DNA of 64,000 nt from Argopecten irradians (GCF_041381155.1 NC_091135.1:3179620-3243619), one strand, 5' to 3'; positions 24,228-37,418 are shown, numbered from the stretch's first letter. Made by a program: numbers and translations. The notes: generated by a model from the letters alone, not told the origin.

Positions 24228-27200
24228 ATGTCCCCATTAACTGTCGTGTCCATAGTGCTCGGTGTAGTTATCCTAGCTGACCTCACTGTAGTCAGTTTGG
24301 CTGCACATAAAACCAAACGACCTCCGCCACCACGTGGACGGGCCCCGAGACCTAATGGTTCTAAAGCATTTTCGTTCAGAGGTGCATCACCTGTGAAGCC
24401 TCCACTTCCTCCGAAGCCCAGACCGGTTCCGTTCTCGTCATCAGGGAACAACATCAGACCACGATTTGCTGCGAGTTCGCCAATAAGTCGTAAAGGTACG
24501 ATACAATAGGTTGTATGTTTATAAACTGGGAGTGTGCACTCATTCAAGTGCAAATGAACCCAAGGCATGGCATGTAGTACTAATATATTTCTTAATAATA
24601 TTGACGAAGGCGTGAAGATAATATACGTTATTCCAGAAAATAAAAACTATGTTCTGATGATGTGAACTTTTAGCACTAAGAAGTACATCTATCAAATTAA
24701 TGCACGAGCTTATATCGTAATCACAGACTTTCTCCATCACTATAGCATTAAAGAAAATATTTGTGATATATGATTAAAATTAAAAACGGCAGTGCAAATT
24801 GCCAGATTAGTTCTATCAAAAAATGTATTCGCTCCAACAGCATTCCGAATAATTCCTTGTTTTCTTCTAGTGCAAGTTGTTTCGCCGAGCGGTGGACTGG
24901 AGCAGTTCAGTCGTACTCTGCAATTCAGACGTCCTGAATTACCAAAACCGATTAATAAACCACCAGGAAATGGACGCAACCTGACGACCACTCCAGGAAC
25001 TGGAAGCAAACAACAGATTCCACCAGAAGGTCGACCGGAAATGCCAAAACCAAATGGACGCATGATTTCTTTCTCCACAAATAATCGTCCAGCAGTTCAG
25101 AGCAAGCGTCTATCACTTTCGTTTACAAATAATCGTGGGCAAAATCAACAGACAAGTGGTCAATCACCAACATTACAAAATGGTCGCCAACAACCTCAGT
25201 CACTACCTCCACCACAAAATGGTATCAACGTTTTAGTTCAACCAAGTGGACGCGAATTACCAAACCTGCGGAACGGTGTCCAACCGCCAACTATAGTAAA
25301 TAAACTTCAGCAGCGACCTCAACAAAACAGACGCCTAGTTGCAAATGTTGGAGGAATACCCGTTCAGCACGGACGTAATCTACGAAATGGCCAACAATCT
25401 CCCTCTCCTCAAAATGGACGATTTTTATCAACCCAACAAAATGGTCGTCAATCACCGATTCCACAAAATGGACGAGTCCAAACAATTTCACAAAATAGCC
25501 TAAATCCAACAAACCGACAAGGGGGCCATCTAACGCAACAATCCCTCCAAAATAGCCGCAAACCTCAACCACAACAAAACGGCCGTCAAGCACTACCTCC
25601 ACCGAATGGCCGCCAACCTCAACCACAACAAAACGGCCGTCAACCACCACCTCCACCGAATGGCCGCCAACCTCAACCACAACCAAACGGCCGTCAACCA
25701 CCACCTCCACCAAATGGCCGCCAACCTCAACCGCAACCAAACGGCCGTCAACAACAACCTCCATCGAATGGCCCCAAACCTCAACCACAACAAAACGGCC
25801 GTCAGCCACCACCACCACCACCACCAAATGGCCGCAAACCTCAACCACAACCAAACGGCCGTCAACAACAACCTCCACCGAATGGCCGCCAACCTCAACC
25901 ACAACCAAACGGCCGTCAACCACCACCTCCACCAAATGGCCGCCAACCTCAACCGCAACCAAACGGCCGTCAACAACAACCTCCATCGAATGGCCCCAAA
26001 CCTCAACCACAACAAAACGGCCGTCAGCCACCACCACCACCACCACCAAATGGCCGCAAACCTCAACCACAACAAAACGGCCGTCAGCAACCACCACCAC
26101 CAAATGGCCGCAAACCTCAACCACAACAAAACGGCCGTCAACCACCACCTCCACCGAATGGCCGCCAACCTCAACCACAACAAAACGGTCGTCAACCACC
26201 ACCTTTACCGAATGGCCTTAAACCTAAACTTCAACAAAATGGCCGTCAACCACTACCTCAAACGAATGGCCGCAAACCACAGCTAAATGGTCTTCAACCA
26301 CCCCATTCACTGTATGACCGCAAACATCAACCACAACAAAACATCCAAAAACAACCATCTCCACCGAAAGGCAGTCAGTCACCGACTCAACAAAATGGTT
26401 TTCAACCCCAACCTCCACCAAATAGCCACAACTTATTACCACCACAAAACGGTCACCAACAAACACTTCAAAAAATCAACCTCAAAGCATCTTTGATAAA
26501 TGACCTACAGCCAACAATAAGAAACGGAATATCTCCTGATGGAAATAAGCGAAAAATCGGAGGAATACCGATTCAAGCTGAATATCAGGCATTGTCTTCA
26601 CCGACTGAACCCAAGCTATCAGCTCTACAAATTCCCCAACAACAGCCATCTCGAAAACCTGGACGACAGTCTGACAAAAATGGAGGGATAGCTGTTGAAA
26701 AAGGACTTCAACAATCGTCAACAAAGAATGGTGGTCTAAAGCAAATACTTTTACAACAGGCATCTGTACAAAGTAGTCGTCTATCGTCCTTGCCGCATAC
26801 TGGCAATGCGCAGGGATCGGAGCAAGATAATCGACGAATATCTTCTTCAGGACAAAATAATGACCATCCAACAATCCCTTCACAAGCTGGTCTTTCATCA
26901 ATCCGTTTACAAAACGTCCGTCAACAAAAACCTTCAAGTCGTGACAATCTATCAGTTCCTCAAAAAGTTAGCCTTCAACCAGGGTCTCAACAAAGTGGCC
27001 GTTCCAAGATCCTTCTACAAAAAGGTCGCCTTAGGGTTACTCCAGGATCTCGACAAAATGGACTTCCTCCGGTCAATCCACTAAGTGAAAGTCAACCGAT
27101 CAATCCACAAAGTGGCCGTCAACCGGTCAATCCACAAAGAGGCCGTCAACCGGTAAATCCACAAAGTGACCGTCTTCAGGTCTCTCCACAAAGTGACCGT

Positions 27201-29114
27201 CAACCGATCTCTCCACAAAGTGGCCGTCAGCCGGTTAATCCGAAAAGTGACCGTCAACCAGTTACTCCACAAAGTGACCGTCAACCGGTTAATTCACAAA
27301 GTGACCGTCAACTGGTTAATCCGAAAAGTGACCGTCAACCGGTTAATCCACAAAGTGGCCGTCAACCGGTTAATCCACAAAGTGGCCGTCAACAGGTTAA
27401 TCCACAAAGTGACCGTCAACTGGTTAATCCACAAAGTGACCGTCAACCGGTTAATCCACAAAGTGGCCGTCAACCGGTTAATCCACAAAGTGGCCGTCAA
27501 CAGGTCAATCCACAAAGTGACCGTCAACAGGTCAATCCACAAAGTGACCGTCAACAGGTCAATCCACAAAGTGGCCGTCAACAGGTTAATTCACAAAGTG
27601 ACCGTCAGCTGGTTAATCCGAAAAATGGCCGTCGACGGATCTCTCCACAAAGTGGCCGTCAACCGGTTAATCCACAAAGTGGCCGTCAACAGGTCAATCC
27701 ACAAAGTGACCGTCAACAAGTCAATCCACAAAGAGGCCGTCAACTGGTTAATCCACAAAGTGGCCGTCAACCTATCAATCGACAAAGTGGTCGCCCTCGG
27801 GTATCTCCAGGAAAAAATTCTCCTGTCTCTCCACAAAATGGTCGTTCCCCGACCATTCCACAAAGCGGCCGTTCCCCGGCTCTTCCAAAAAATGGACAAA
27901 AAACGGTTCAAAAACAAATGATTCTTCGAAAAAGTGGTCGCCAACCGACGTCGTCTCAAAATGGACACAAACAGTCGCTTAAAGGAGATGAACAACGACA
28001 AAACGGAAGGCAACCACCTCCAGCAGCACAATCATCATCTAACAGTCATACTGTTCCTCTTCCCTCAAATATTGCTATTTCACCGGCATCACCATTGCAA
28101 GGTCAATCTTTTGAACTTGTTACGAATGCTGATAATGGTGATCAGGCACCTGGTTCAAATATTGGATCATTTGCAATGTCTGCTCCTGAAAAATATAATA
28201 AAGATGCACAAAATCAAAAAGGAAACATGGGAGGGATATCGCATCGGTCAAAAGTGTCAAAGACTATGGATCCCGCAGACGGAGCAACGCAGATGTCAGC
28301 AGAGAATCAAGTTACTAACTCAAATTCTTTACGTCTTGGAGGTAAAAAACCATCTGGTACCGCTGGACAGAAATCTGGATTAATCGCTCCTTCATCACAT
28401 AAAGTTGGACCTCAGAAACCTCCACCAAAACCAAATAGTACAGCAAACGCTAAAAAAGCACCAGTCAACACTCAGTCACAGGCAGCAAGTAAATCAACAC
28501 CAGTTATTTCAGGACAGCCATTGGTGCCTGGCACTCCGAAAGATCAAAATAATCTAACTCTTATCAAGTCAACAAACTCAGGATTGCAACCTACAAAGTC
28601 AAATAGTATACCATTAGCTAATACGGAGCAAGTAGGAACGCCGAGAAAGGCTAATCAAGTTGTCCACACGAGCGTATATGGCGCTTCTTCTGCATCATCG
28701 GCATATAGCCAGAAAGTAGGAACATCCGGTTCTTCTACAGCACTACAACAGAAGATAGCCTTAGACGTCGCCATTCCGCAGCCACCAGCCGAAACAACAG
28801 CTAACGAAACGGCACAGTCAGTAGTGGAAGCCGCGTCTGTAAGTACAGCTTCTGTAGTAACGCAACCACGAAAAACAGGCGGCTACTATTACATTGATGC
28901 TAATGGCAATTATCAGTACTATGAACCGCCAGCAGACTCGTTCAGTGGACAAAACATTAATAGTTTGTTCTATAATTATTTCCCAGCACCAGTCGAAACA
29001 CCAAGAACGCCTAGTTTATACTATACGACACCTTCTCCTTGGTACGAACCTCTTTTTGTTGGTGCTTCTCAGGAACCTACACAGAAAAAGGAGGAAGACT
29101 CTGACAATCATTGA
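24228..29114 (+). CDS. SEC1: large secreted P/Q/N/R-rich repeat protein (one coding intron)
   Basis: Two coding exons: 24228-24495 and 24871-29114, joined by AAAG|GTACGA and TTTTCTTCTAG|TGC. The junction codon becomes GTG, and the product is about 1503 residues. The ATG lies 12 nt after a TTTTCAG acceptor (24215), so a leader exon exists upstream. Residues 1-27 are a signal peptide (MSPLTVVSIVLGVV…SLAA). Then come a K/R/P-rich segment (to ~90), an NGR-rich zone (~180-320), P/Q-rich 17-18-residue repeats (~320-560), a mixed zone, about 26 copies of a 9-residue QPVNPQSGR-type repeat (~826-1063), an S/T/A-rich zone, and a Tyr-rich end (GGYYYIDANGNYQYYEPP, one Trp). I see no cysteine in the product. 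It is strongly basic through regularly spaced Arg. It looks like an extracellular-matrix, shell, byssal or mucus protein by composition only; no known family is recognised. Confidence 0.85.
25570..26270 (+). repeat. Coding repeat zone 1 of SEC1 (51-54 bp units, 222-bp duplication)
   Basis: Units encode QPQPQQNGRQPPPPPNGR and variants, about 13 copies. A block of about 222 bp (74 residues) marked by CCATCGAATGGCCCC occurs at 25761 and again at 25983 with almost no change, which points to recent unequal exchange. The long minus-strand frames over this zone are shadows of the repeats. Confidence 0.9.
27080..27790 (+). repeat. Coding repeat zone 2 of SEC1 (27-bp units, ~26 copies)
   Basis: The unit encodes nine residues, consensus R-Q-P-V-N-P-Q-S-(G/D). 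Variation clusters at P/Q/L after RQ and at G/D before R. The period is kept exactly with no frame slip, which supports coding function. Confidence 0.9.
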
Positions 29115-29322
29115 TCTCACTTGTGCTTTATTTCAAACTCTGTGCTTACCATTGCTAGGAAGATATTAAGATCGGGACTCTAGTCCTGTGGACAGCACAC
29201 TATGCGCTATCACGATTTTCCCCATTTACTGAACGAAGTTGATATCACGTTACCTTCGTTGTGTCTTGAAATTCAGTTTTTAAGTACGTGTTACTCCCAA
29301 CACACTACAAAATATACGTAGC

Positions 29323-29328
29323 AATAAA
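29323..29328 (+). terminator. Polyadenylation signal candidate for SEC1
   Basis: AATAAA lies about 209 nt after the SEC1 stop codon, in an A-rich stretch. Confidence 0.5.
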
Positions 29329-30405
29329 AGTGAAAGTAAGAAAGAAAATACAGGAGGCAAAATACGTGATGAAAGCTAAAGAAGTGAAACTTAGCTAGCG
29401 TTTTTTCTATGTGATCGTGACTAGCAGTAGCAGTATTCAACTTCTAATGTGACATATCATTGTAATATAAATACAAGCCTTATATACAAACATGTATTGA
29501 TATTTATCTCAGATAATTAATATTAACAGAATATTTTAAGATTTCCGTTGTATTTATACATGTCCTATTGTTATTTGCCGTGAACAGTTCGAATCAAATA
29601 CCATATCACATTTTATAGCAGCGCTTCATAAAATAAAAAATAATAATAACAGTTTTGTTTAAAAGCATGAACATTCCAGTCTGAAAGAAAACAAATAATA
29701 ATAGAGTAGTCGCGTTAAGAGATTAGTGTATGTGACGTTTACATGATATTAACTCGGTACGGTACGTTAGGCCACTCATGTAAATCAGCTGTTGATATAG
29801 GATTTCACAGAGTAAGAGGAAAAGCTCAGTCTATATAGATATAACGTGCAAATAATTAAAGAACGGCAAATGGGTCATGGTCAGAAATCACGTGCTACAT
29901 ACACTGTTTAATATACTCTTTGCTATTTCAATTGTCAAAATGATTTTATGAGAATGGGATGTTATCACCAATAACGGGCCATTCTCTTATTAAACATTTG
30001 TTGTGTGTTATTACAGCAAGACACTATTTTCTTTTATCTCTAACCATTATGGATGTAATTTGTATTCAGTGTACCAGAAACAGATAAACATGTTTATATG
30101 TTTTTGAGTGTACATTATAATAATTTTAATTTGTTTTATTTATTATATTTTAAAAAATGAATTAGAGTTATGCAATAAATGAAGCTAATAATTCATACTT
30201 TTTGTCGTTTTATTTAATCCGATATTATCATGTTAGCGTTATTAAATCACTTAACTGTAGATCGTTTCATACCTAGATGTGTTTTTTTCCCGAATGAAAC
30301 AAGATGTGATGCTCGTCAGATAAACATATCAGTTTCTCTGTGCACACAAAACATGTTGATATCAACATGGAAATTAAGATGAAGTTTCATTACTATTTTG
30401 TTAAA
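29329..30405. other. Downstream intergenic, nothing recognised
   Basis: AT-rich with simple AATAATAATAA runs near 29640. No supported gene. Confidence 0.6.
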
Positions 30406-30730
30406 AATGCTCCTCCGCCGATAGAGCACAACGATACCCATCATTTGTACAATGTCTGATCGTGTATATATGTGTCTATTTAACACCAAAACACATATAT
30501 AATAATGTAATTTATTGTGCTTTCGGTACATGCACAATCAGTACTTCATTCCATATAGCGCATTGTGCCGTCGATATTTTACGGGAGGCAATTAATTATT
30601 TATAATATTATTATCATGAAGTAAAATGAGAAGCTCATTTTTTAATGATGGTAATGGCTTAAAGTAAGTAACTTTTATAACTGAAGAAGCATACTAATAT
30701 CTATGCTTCTGTTTTTGATAGAGAAAAATA
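30406..30730 (+). repeat. Dispersed repeat family R1, copy B
   Basis: ATGCTCCTCCGCCGATAGAG followed by CACAACGATACCCATCATTT matches the 81-bp core at 66-315. Downstream blocks CAGTACTTCATTCCATAT, TTTTACGGGAGGCAATTAAT, GAAGTAAAATGAGAAGCTC and CTTCTGTTTTTGATAGA match copy A or copy C in order. Confidence 0.75.
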
Positions 30731-32739
30731 TCATTCGTCAGCGATGGAGCAACTTTTATCCAACTGTGTGCGGTATATAAACTTTCATGTTTTGTTTTTA
30801 GATTTCTTTCAGCGTATCAAAATTGCTGTTTGTATCCTTTAAGTCAGTGTTTAAATTAAATGTATTGTTTAGCCACACAATTATTTAATTGTTATTATCA
30901 AAGGATCAAGCTACAAAATAACTTATCCGAGAGATATTCATGTTTTCATTTTTTTTCCATTTTTCATACGTAAAAACGTTATTTTCTTATAAATGGTGTT
31001 TTGATAGCAAGAGAAGCGGTCATACCAACATGATGATAACAGTTGCTAATACTCCATGAACGATTCCTATAGTGGTGTTATTTAGTTTTGCCTGTCTTTT
31101 TACCTGTTGACAGTATCGTTAATCAAGGCTACGGGCACTCTCTGACCCCCATATAAAAAGCATGTAGTCTGTGGTTATATTTTCTGTTTTACAGCGGGAA
31201 GCTTTGTATCATTCCAAGTCATCCTCTTGTCAGTTATATAGAAACAAAACTATGTTATAGTTTGTACTCCACCGATTATATTACCTATAAAATGATATCG
31301 TCGCGGTATACGATTGTCATACCAAAACATGACAACATGCAATCTGTATACTCATACATTATAAAGTTGCTGTTGACTGGGATTGAGGGCAACAAATGAT
31401 TTGTTGGACCCGATAACAAATTATTGCCTAAATATACAACTTAAATAGATATGGAATAACATCATTTTCGGATTCCCTGAAAGTACAGTAGATCTAATTT
31501 CAGGGATAATAAAGATATTTGTACTATGTAGTGCTACATGGCATCTCGCTGAAACAACAAAAACCTCACCAAACACCACATCCGGTAACATAACCCTCAC
31601 TTTAGAGAGTTTTGTTTAATATTCCCGTTATAGCGGTAATAGTGTATATCATTCACCCATTTTTTTAATATTTAGCGGTTCAAATTTTCGCGAACATAGC
31701 AATATCTGCAAAATCGCAGAAATATCTCCACAAAACTAAATAAAATACATGGACAACGGATATCATTAAAGACTAAATATACGCTTGGATACCTAGTGGT
31801 ATTAGCAATCGAAACAAAATCAGAGTAAGCATGTCGGAATCCAACAGAAGAAATAATTCGACTTAGCAGACGTGCTCAACAATTGACGTCTGATCACTCT
31901 TATTTTAAGAAATGGCTAATGTGGTGGCAATTTTGAAAAGCAGCATTTCTTACACTTTGTAAAGAGGTGAAATGTCATATTTATTTACTTCAATATCTTT
32001 ACTTAACTCGTCGGTCCTACAACTTGCTGTATCAAGTTAATTTTTTCTGTAAATATTTTTTAGGTTCATTGAGATGAAAATGATAAGCATTTAAGGTTGG
32101 AATCATAACCTATTGGTTTTAATTTTACATTTTATTAAATATTTGAAGTTTTAGCAAAAATGTTGAAATATAAGAAATTCTGTATTTTTACAAAAAATCA
32201 AGCACACTGACCCCCTATTTTTATGATTGTTTTAGAAATGACAACTTCTTTACTTTTGAACAGGAAAATTGTAGAAAAAGTTAGTTGAACCTGCCAACAA
32301 ATTGTAAAAAGAAAAAGGTATTTTCATTTTCAAAATTTAGGGATAGCAGTAACATGTACAGCTGTTTTGAGCAAAAATATTTTCTTAAAGAGCATTAATA
32401 TTTTCTTAAAGAAATTATTGTTTTTGTCATTTTTGCGAACATTTATACTTATCAGACTACGTGTTTGCAAATTATTGTCTCAACTGGTAGTGCTTCTGCT
32501 CAAAACTGTGAAATTCCGGTAAAATTACAATTTATGTCAAATAGTCATCTTGGATCCATAATAGCTCAAATCAAAGCACACCATCATATCAATTTTATAC
32601 CATTTTAAATTTTGGTATGAATTCTTATTTTCAAAAATATATATTAGCAAAAAATGACTTTTTACCAGAGCGGATCTTTAACATTGAATATCTTTTCTCA
32701 CATAGCTAGCCATGTAAGATAGAGTTGTCCCATGAAAGA
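30731..32739. other. Intergenic, 2 kb, nothing supported
   Basis: AT-rich. A short ATTTTCGCGAACAT fragment near 31686 resembles the CGCG-bearing repeat at 46880-47155. No gene. Confidence 0.55.
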
Positions 32740-32773
32740 CAGCTATGTAAGATAAATCTATCTTACATAGCTG
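32740..32773. repeat. Perfect 15-bp inverted repeat, 4-nt loop
   Basis: CAGCTATGTAAGATA, AATC, TATCTTACATAGCTG. It directly abuts the first of three TGACGTCA octamers. Confidence 0.85.
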
Positions 32774-32829
32774 TGACGTCACAATTGCCGAACAATCAGA
32801 TGACGTCATATCAGCCAAAGTTGACGTCA
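32774..32829. promoter_or_regulatory. Three TGACGTCA (CRE-like) octamers in 56 bp
   Basis: TGACGTCA occurs at 32774, 32801 and 32822. The octamer is the known binding site of CREB/ATF-type bZIP factors. No gene start is evident nearby, so the cluster may belong to a repeat rather than a promoter. Confidence 0.45.
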
Positions 32830-33075
32830 TTTTTCTTCTATTTCGATTGATTTGCCGGATTTATTTACCATTTCATTTGTTTAATTTGCATTTCAAACCG
32901 TTTTACCTAAGATTTCTTGTTTATGTTTATAAATATAAACCAAACTTTGATGAGCTCTTTCGAATGGCGTTCTTATTTTTAAAATCGATCAATTATTTAA
33001 GAAGTTAAGATTTTGTAACAAAATGGCTGCCTCACCTTTCGTGCAAGTAACTCGACAAGCAATGTGAGAAAATAA

Positions 33076-33225
33076 CTCTTTCATATGTAAATTATGTAGG
33101 ATAGAACTATTCCACCCTCGGGTACAGAATTTTGGGTCAGAAACCTCGGCAAGCCTCGGTTCTGACCCAAAATTCTGTACCCTCGGGTGGAATAGTTCTA
33201 TCCTACATATGTACATATGAAAGAG
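33076..33225. repeat. Near-perfect 150-bp palindrome
   Basis: Arms of about 66 bp run from CTCTTTCATATGTA through GGATAGAACTATTCCACCCT and GGGTACAGAATTTTGGGTCA to a ~16-nt loop containing CCTCGG twice. I count only a few mismatches near the outer end. The form suggests a foldback MITE or a recent inverted duplication. Confidence 0.9.
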
Positions 33226-35061
33226 ACATCACTATCTCATTCCTTCTCATTTCTCTTATAACCTTATTGATAGGGAAAAAAATGATCCTGAATGCATTGT
33301 TTGGTTTCATTGACGTAAGACATGTATCATAAAAATGTCATCCTTTAGTACTTTTTATTGCTATAATAAAACACATTCTGTGCTACCTTTAGACACAAAG
33401 GTGTTTTTTCGTGTGACTTTTTTCTTATTTAAAGCATATTTGCCGAAAACTTATAATGGAATACCAGTTAACTTAAGTTTTAATATGCATCAAAGACCGT
33501 AACGTACATAAATTGCAAAGCTTGAACACCAAAGGAACAAATGTGTCCAATAAATCACATGTCTATGTCATCATACGTTAAAAAGATATAGCATACAATC
33601 GACAAATTACATTGAGGTATGAGACAATTGTCAAGCAAAGAAGAAATTCTGGATTCACCAAACTTAACACAAATTTATTAACCGACCCAAGAAAACAAAT
33701 TGACCCAAAGTCAATACTATTTTTCCGTGGGTCGATGAACAAATATATTGACCGAGACTAAAGACAGTATGTATTTACCGGTTCGTGGTAACATGTTTAC
33801 TTTCAATACCACACAAAAGCAATCAAAATTTAACACTTATATATAACAATGTCCAAAACTATTATAGAAGCATCGTTGTTCAATTGTAATATCAGGCACT
33901 TTTATATATGTCATATATGCATTTTGTCATCATGCATTATGAGGTAATAAAATCACGACCTATTCTTTACTTTAAAAAAGTAAAAATAAAAACATTTTGT
34001 TTACGATTGTATGCTCGGCTTCCTTGAGTCACCAAGGACGGTGTAATTGGTGTGTTGTGTGTGTGGAGTGGGTTCGGAGACAGTAGTAGGTTATGTGTCT
34101 TTGTAATAGTGAAACTCCTGTATTTTTGCTACGCCGCTTGAGGCGTATTAGTTAGAATCGGATGTAAATCACGCCATCTTGCAGGATAGCCATGTAGCAA
34201 GAACGCTTGAATCAGATGGATGATCGGTGTGTTACAAGCACTGCCTGTTGAAGTAATATTAAAACGATTTACGGAAACAGAGTTTAATCTGACCGGATTC
34301 GGACGCCATCTTCCTGTTAAAGCATGGTCACATGTGTGCTTGCATCCGTTAATTAGATTTCGGTGTAGAACAAGCATTCGTGGTAAAAGTATTCTGTATA
34401 AATCTGGTTCCATTTACAGATGGAACAAATATATCTGTAGTAGTATATCATGTTCAAGACATTATTTTTATATTTCTTATTTAATTTAGATCAAAATCGT
34501 GCAACATTAATAATCAGACATATTATTAACGAGACACGGAACATACTAAAATGCGGGGTGACAGTACATACTAGAAGCGGAATGAAAACGGACCATAGAA
34601 AAACATAGAAACATATTAGATAATGTTCAATATTTTCTTTGCCTTTTCTCTGAGCTTAGCAATCTCTGCATAAAACCCCTTTTATTTGTTGGAAGCAAAA
34701 GTATTATTAAAACTGTTCGTCTGCACTAGACCTGGCTACCTTGCACTAACACAAGCTCACAAATTTTAAAATGGCTTTCAACAGAACAATTAAAATTGCT
34801 AAACAATATCATCATATCATTGTTTAATTTCCATATTCTGTCCAATCAAAGGGTTAAGCTTCCGCGTAGCCCACCTAGCTTTTTGGGAAGCTAATACTTG
34901 TGTATAATACAATATACAAAGGGCAATGTGCAAACCTTTCGTCCCACACTCCCTGTATGCTGAGGTGAGTAGAAACTACAATAAATGTACTAATTATATA
35001 GACTAGGAGTCTCACTCAGGGGACGAAATGTTAGCCGAGTATATGCGATTTTATTTTATCA
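33226..35061. other. Intergenic, nothing supported
   Basis: AT-rich with a GC-richer patch at 34010-34400. Overlapping 90-codon frames there on both strands lack domains or splice context. Confidence 0.5.
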
Positions 35062-35833
35062 ATTTTTGTCGCTATATCGAAGAGCGCTAACAGAATATAT
35101 GTATACCAGCTATATCGAAGAGTGTTGACAAAATAAAATGTATACCAGCTATATCGAAGAGTGTTGACATAATAAATGCATACCAGCTATATCGAAGAGT
35201 GTTGACATAATAAATGCATACCAGCTATATCGAAGAGTGTTGACAGAATAAATGCATACCAGCTATATCGAAGAGTGTTGACAGAATAAATGCATACCAA
35301 CTATATCGAAGAGTGTTGACAGAATAAATGCATACCAGCTATATCGAAGAGTGTTGACAGAATAAATGCATACCAGCTATATCGAAGAGTGTTGACAGAA
35401 TAAATGAATACCAGCTATATCGAAGAGTGTTGACAGAATAAATGCATACCAGCTATATCGAAGAGTGTTGACAGAATAAATGCATACCAGCTATATCGAA
35501 GAGTGTTGACAGAATAAATGCATACCAGCTATATCGAAGAGTGTTGATACCACTAATGAAATGTATACAGTATAATCGAAGAGTGTTGACAGAATAAATG
35601 CATACCAGCTATATCGAAGAGTGTTGACAGAATAAATGCATACCAGCTATATCGAAGAGTGTTGACAGAATAAATGCATACCAGCTATATCGAAGAGTGT
35701 TGACAGAATAAATGCATACCAGCTATATCGAAGAGTGTTGACAGAATAAATGCATACCAGCTATATCGAAGAGAATTGACAGAATAAATGTATACCAGCT
35801 ATATCGAAGAGTGTTGACAGAATAAATGCATAC
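35062..35833. repeat. 38-bp satellite, ~20 copies
   Basis: The unit is ACCAGCTATATCGAAGAGTG followed by TTGACAGAATAAATGCAT. Copies are nearly identical except at both ends and one degenerate unit near 35545. There are no unique spacers, so this is a minisatellite and not a CRISPR array. Confidence 0.95.
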
Positions 35834-36453
35834 AAAGTGTATGAAGTCAAAAAATAGAAATGCCATCAAGAAGAAATCAAAGTTAATAATTATTTCGTTT
35901 AATTTCCCATGTCATTGTTAAGGATATGCTGAATCTTTATTCTTTTGTAATGAATTGCTTTGGTAAACTGTCCGAATTGTCAATAGTTTCACCCAAACAA
36001 GCTGTGATAAAACAAACTGAACAACTACTCATTCATCCCATCAAAGCTGATCCTGACATTACGGAATAGGAAGTCGCGATAGGTGCCTCCGAATGAAAAG
36101 TGGTGACATATTTCTAATTAATTATAATTAAAAACGACCATCTCAGTCACATACGATAGACTTGTACATGTAGGAAGTAAAAACATTAAAGGTATATTGC
36201 ATTTTAAGATAAATAGAAGCTGAATGAAGCATGCTAGTGATTATGATATTTATATATTACACGATATATACAACACGGTATTAACGATGTAGCTATCGGT
36301 AAAGGTATGTTTGGTATGGGCTGAAAATAACAATGGTATCTCACTAACAGCTGATAAGGTCACGTGTACCCAGAAAACAAAGGTGTTCCATGTCTGATCG
36401 TGTAGGGAACACGTAAACTCCATCAGAAGAAATGTCGAACATATCCCAATAGC
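35834..36453. other. Intergenic upstream of the SEC2 promoter candidate
   Basis: No gene or strong repeat seen. Confidence 0.5.
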
Positions 36454-36648
36454 TATATATAAGTCATGTATAAGATCACACTCAATGTGGCCCAGTGATA
36501 CAACTCCTTATTACATGACGTGATGTCTTTAATGATTTATACCACGTAATTGACGACATGGATTTTTCTTATATCCACTCCATACATTTCGGATCCATTT
36601 GATTAGTATCTTTATCTCGGGACGCACATCATGACGTAAACACACAAG
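36454..36648 (+). promoter_or_regulatory. Candidate promoter and first non-coding exon of SEC2
   Basis: TATATATAAG at 36454-36463 would place transcription starts near 36485. A strong donor CACACAAG|GTAAGTG follows at 36648/36649, giving a ~160-nt leader exon. Joining it to the acceptor at 39807 implies an intron of about 3.16 kb that contains the 37419-38795 element. Inferred only from signals. Confidence 0.45.
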
Positions 36649-37418
36649 GTAAGTGTTTCATACTATCATAATGATGTTTATCATCTTGTCATGATGCTCT
36701 ACCTCTTTTTTAATTGTTTTTATATTCTAAAACATTTTTATAGTCATAACATTGTCTATGTACAATGTAACAATGTATATTTTAATACATATTTTTTTCT
36801 CATTTGAAATACTTTCATATTGGTAATACGTTTAAAGTGCATTCAAGGTTTATTATAATGTAAGCAATAGAACCCAAGACAGTTCTATATCATTCTGTTA
36901 GAATCTATACATAGTGAAATAGCACATGTCACAATATCTTATCAAACTAAAAACTATAATAAAATCAAAATGTACACTTTAACCTATCATTAGGTGATTC
37001 ATGTAAAGATTCGAGAGTCATGTACTATTTTTTTTTTCATTTAGATAATTTCCAATTATATCGTTAATCGAGTTTTGAATAACATTTGTTTTCTTCCTAA
37101 CATCTCATAAAAAGTGTTTATTATGAAAGTTACAATGACATTATTTGTATTAAGTAAATGCGTTACCCTAGGTTTTACGTAAGTGAAAGTTTGATGTAAA
37201 TAAGGATTTTGATTTAAAAAAAATAATTATCAGACAGAATCATTTTCTATTGAAGATTTCTAACGAAAAGATTTGCGACAAAGACCGGTATATTCAATCT
37301 TTTAGTGAGTTTCCAATTTCAATAAAATAGGCAATGTTAAGTATTACACGTTATCAAATACATCTATTTTATAAATCGTCACCCTTTGTCACTTGCGTTT
37401 CTGAGATATTACACACAA

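Noticed and set aside
25291-26202. 303-codon Val-rich minus-strand frame
   Set aside because: Antisense shadow of the SEC1 coding repeats; SEC1 has a signal peptide and matching splice sites, this frame has neither.
27166-27921. 251-codon plus-strand frame in another phase of the 27-bp repeats
   Set aside because: Shadow of the SEC1 repeat zone.
34129-34489. Overlapping 90-codon frames on both strands
   Set aside because: No family, no splice or promoter support; the local GC-rich patch lengthens frames.
35062-35833. CRISPR-like array
   Set aside because: Repeats are contiguous with no unique spacers, and the genome is eukaryotic.
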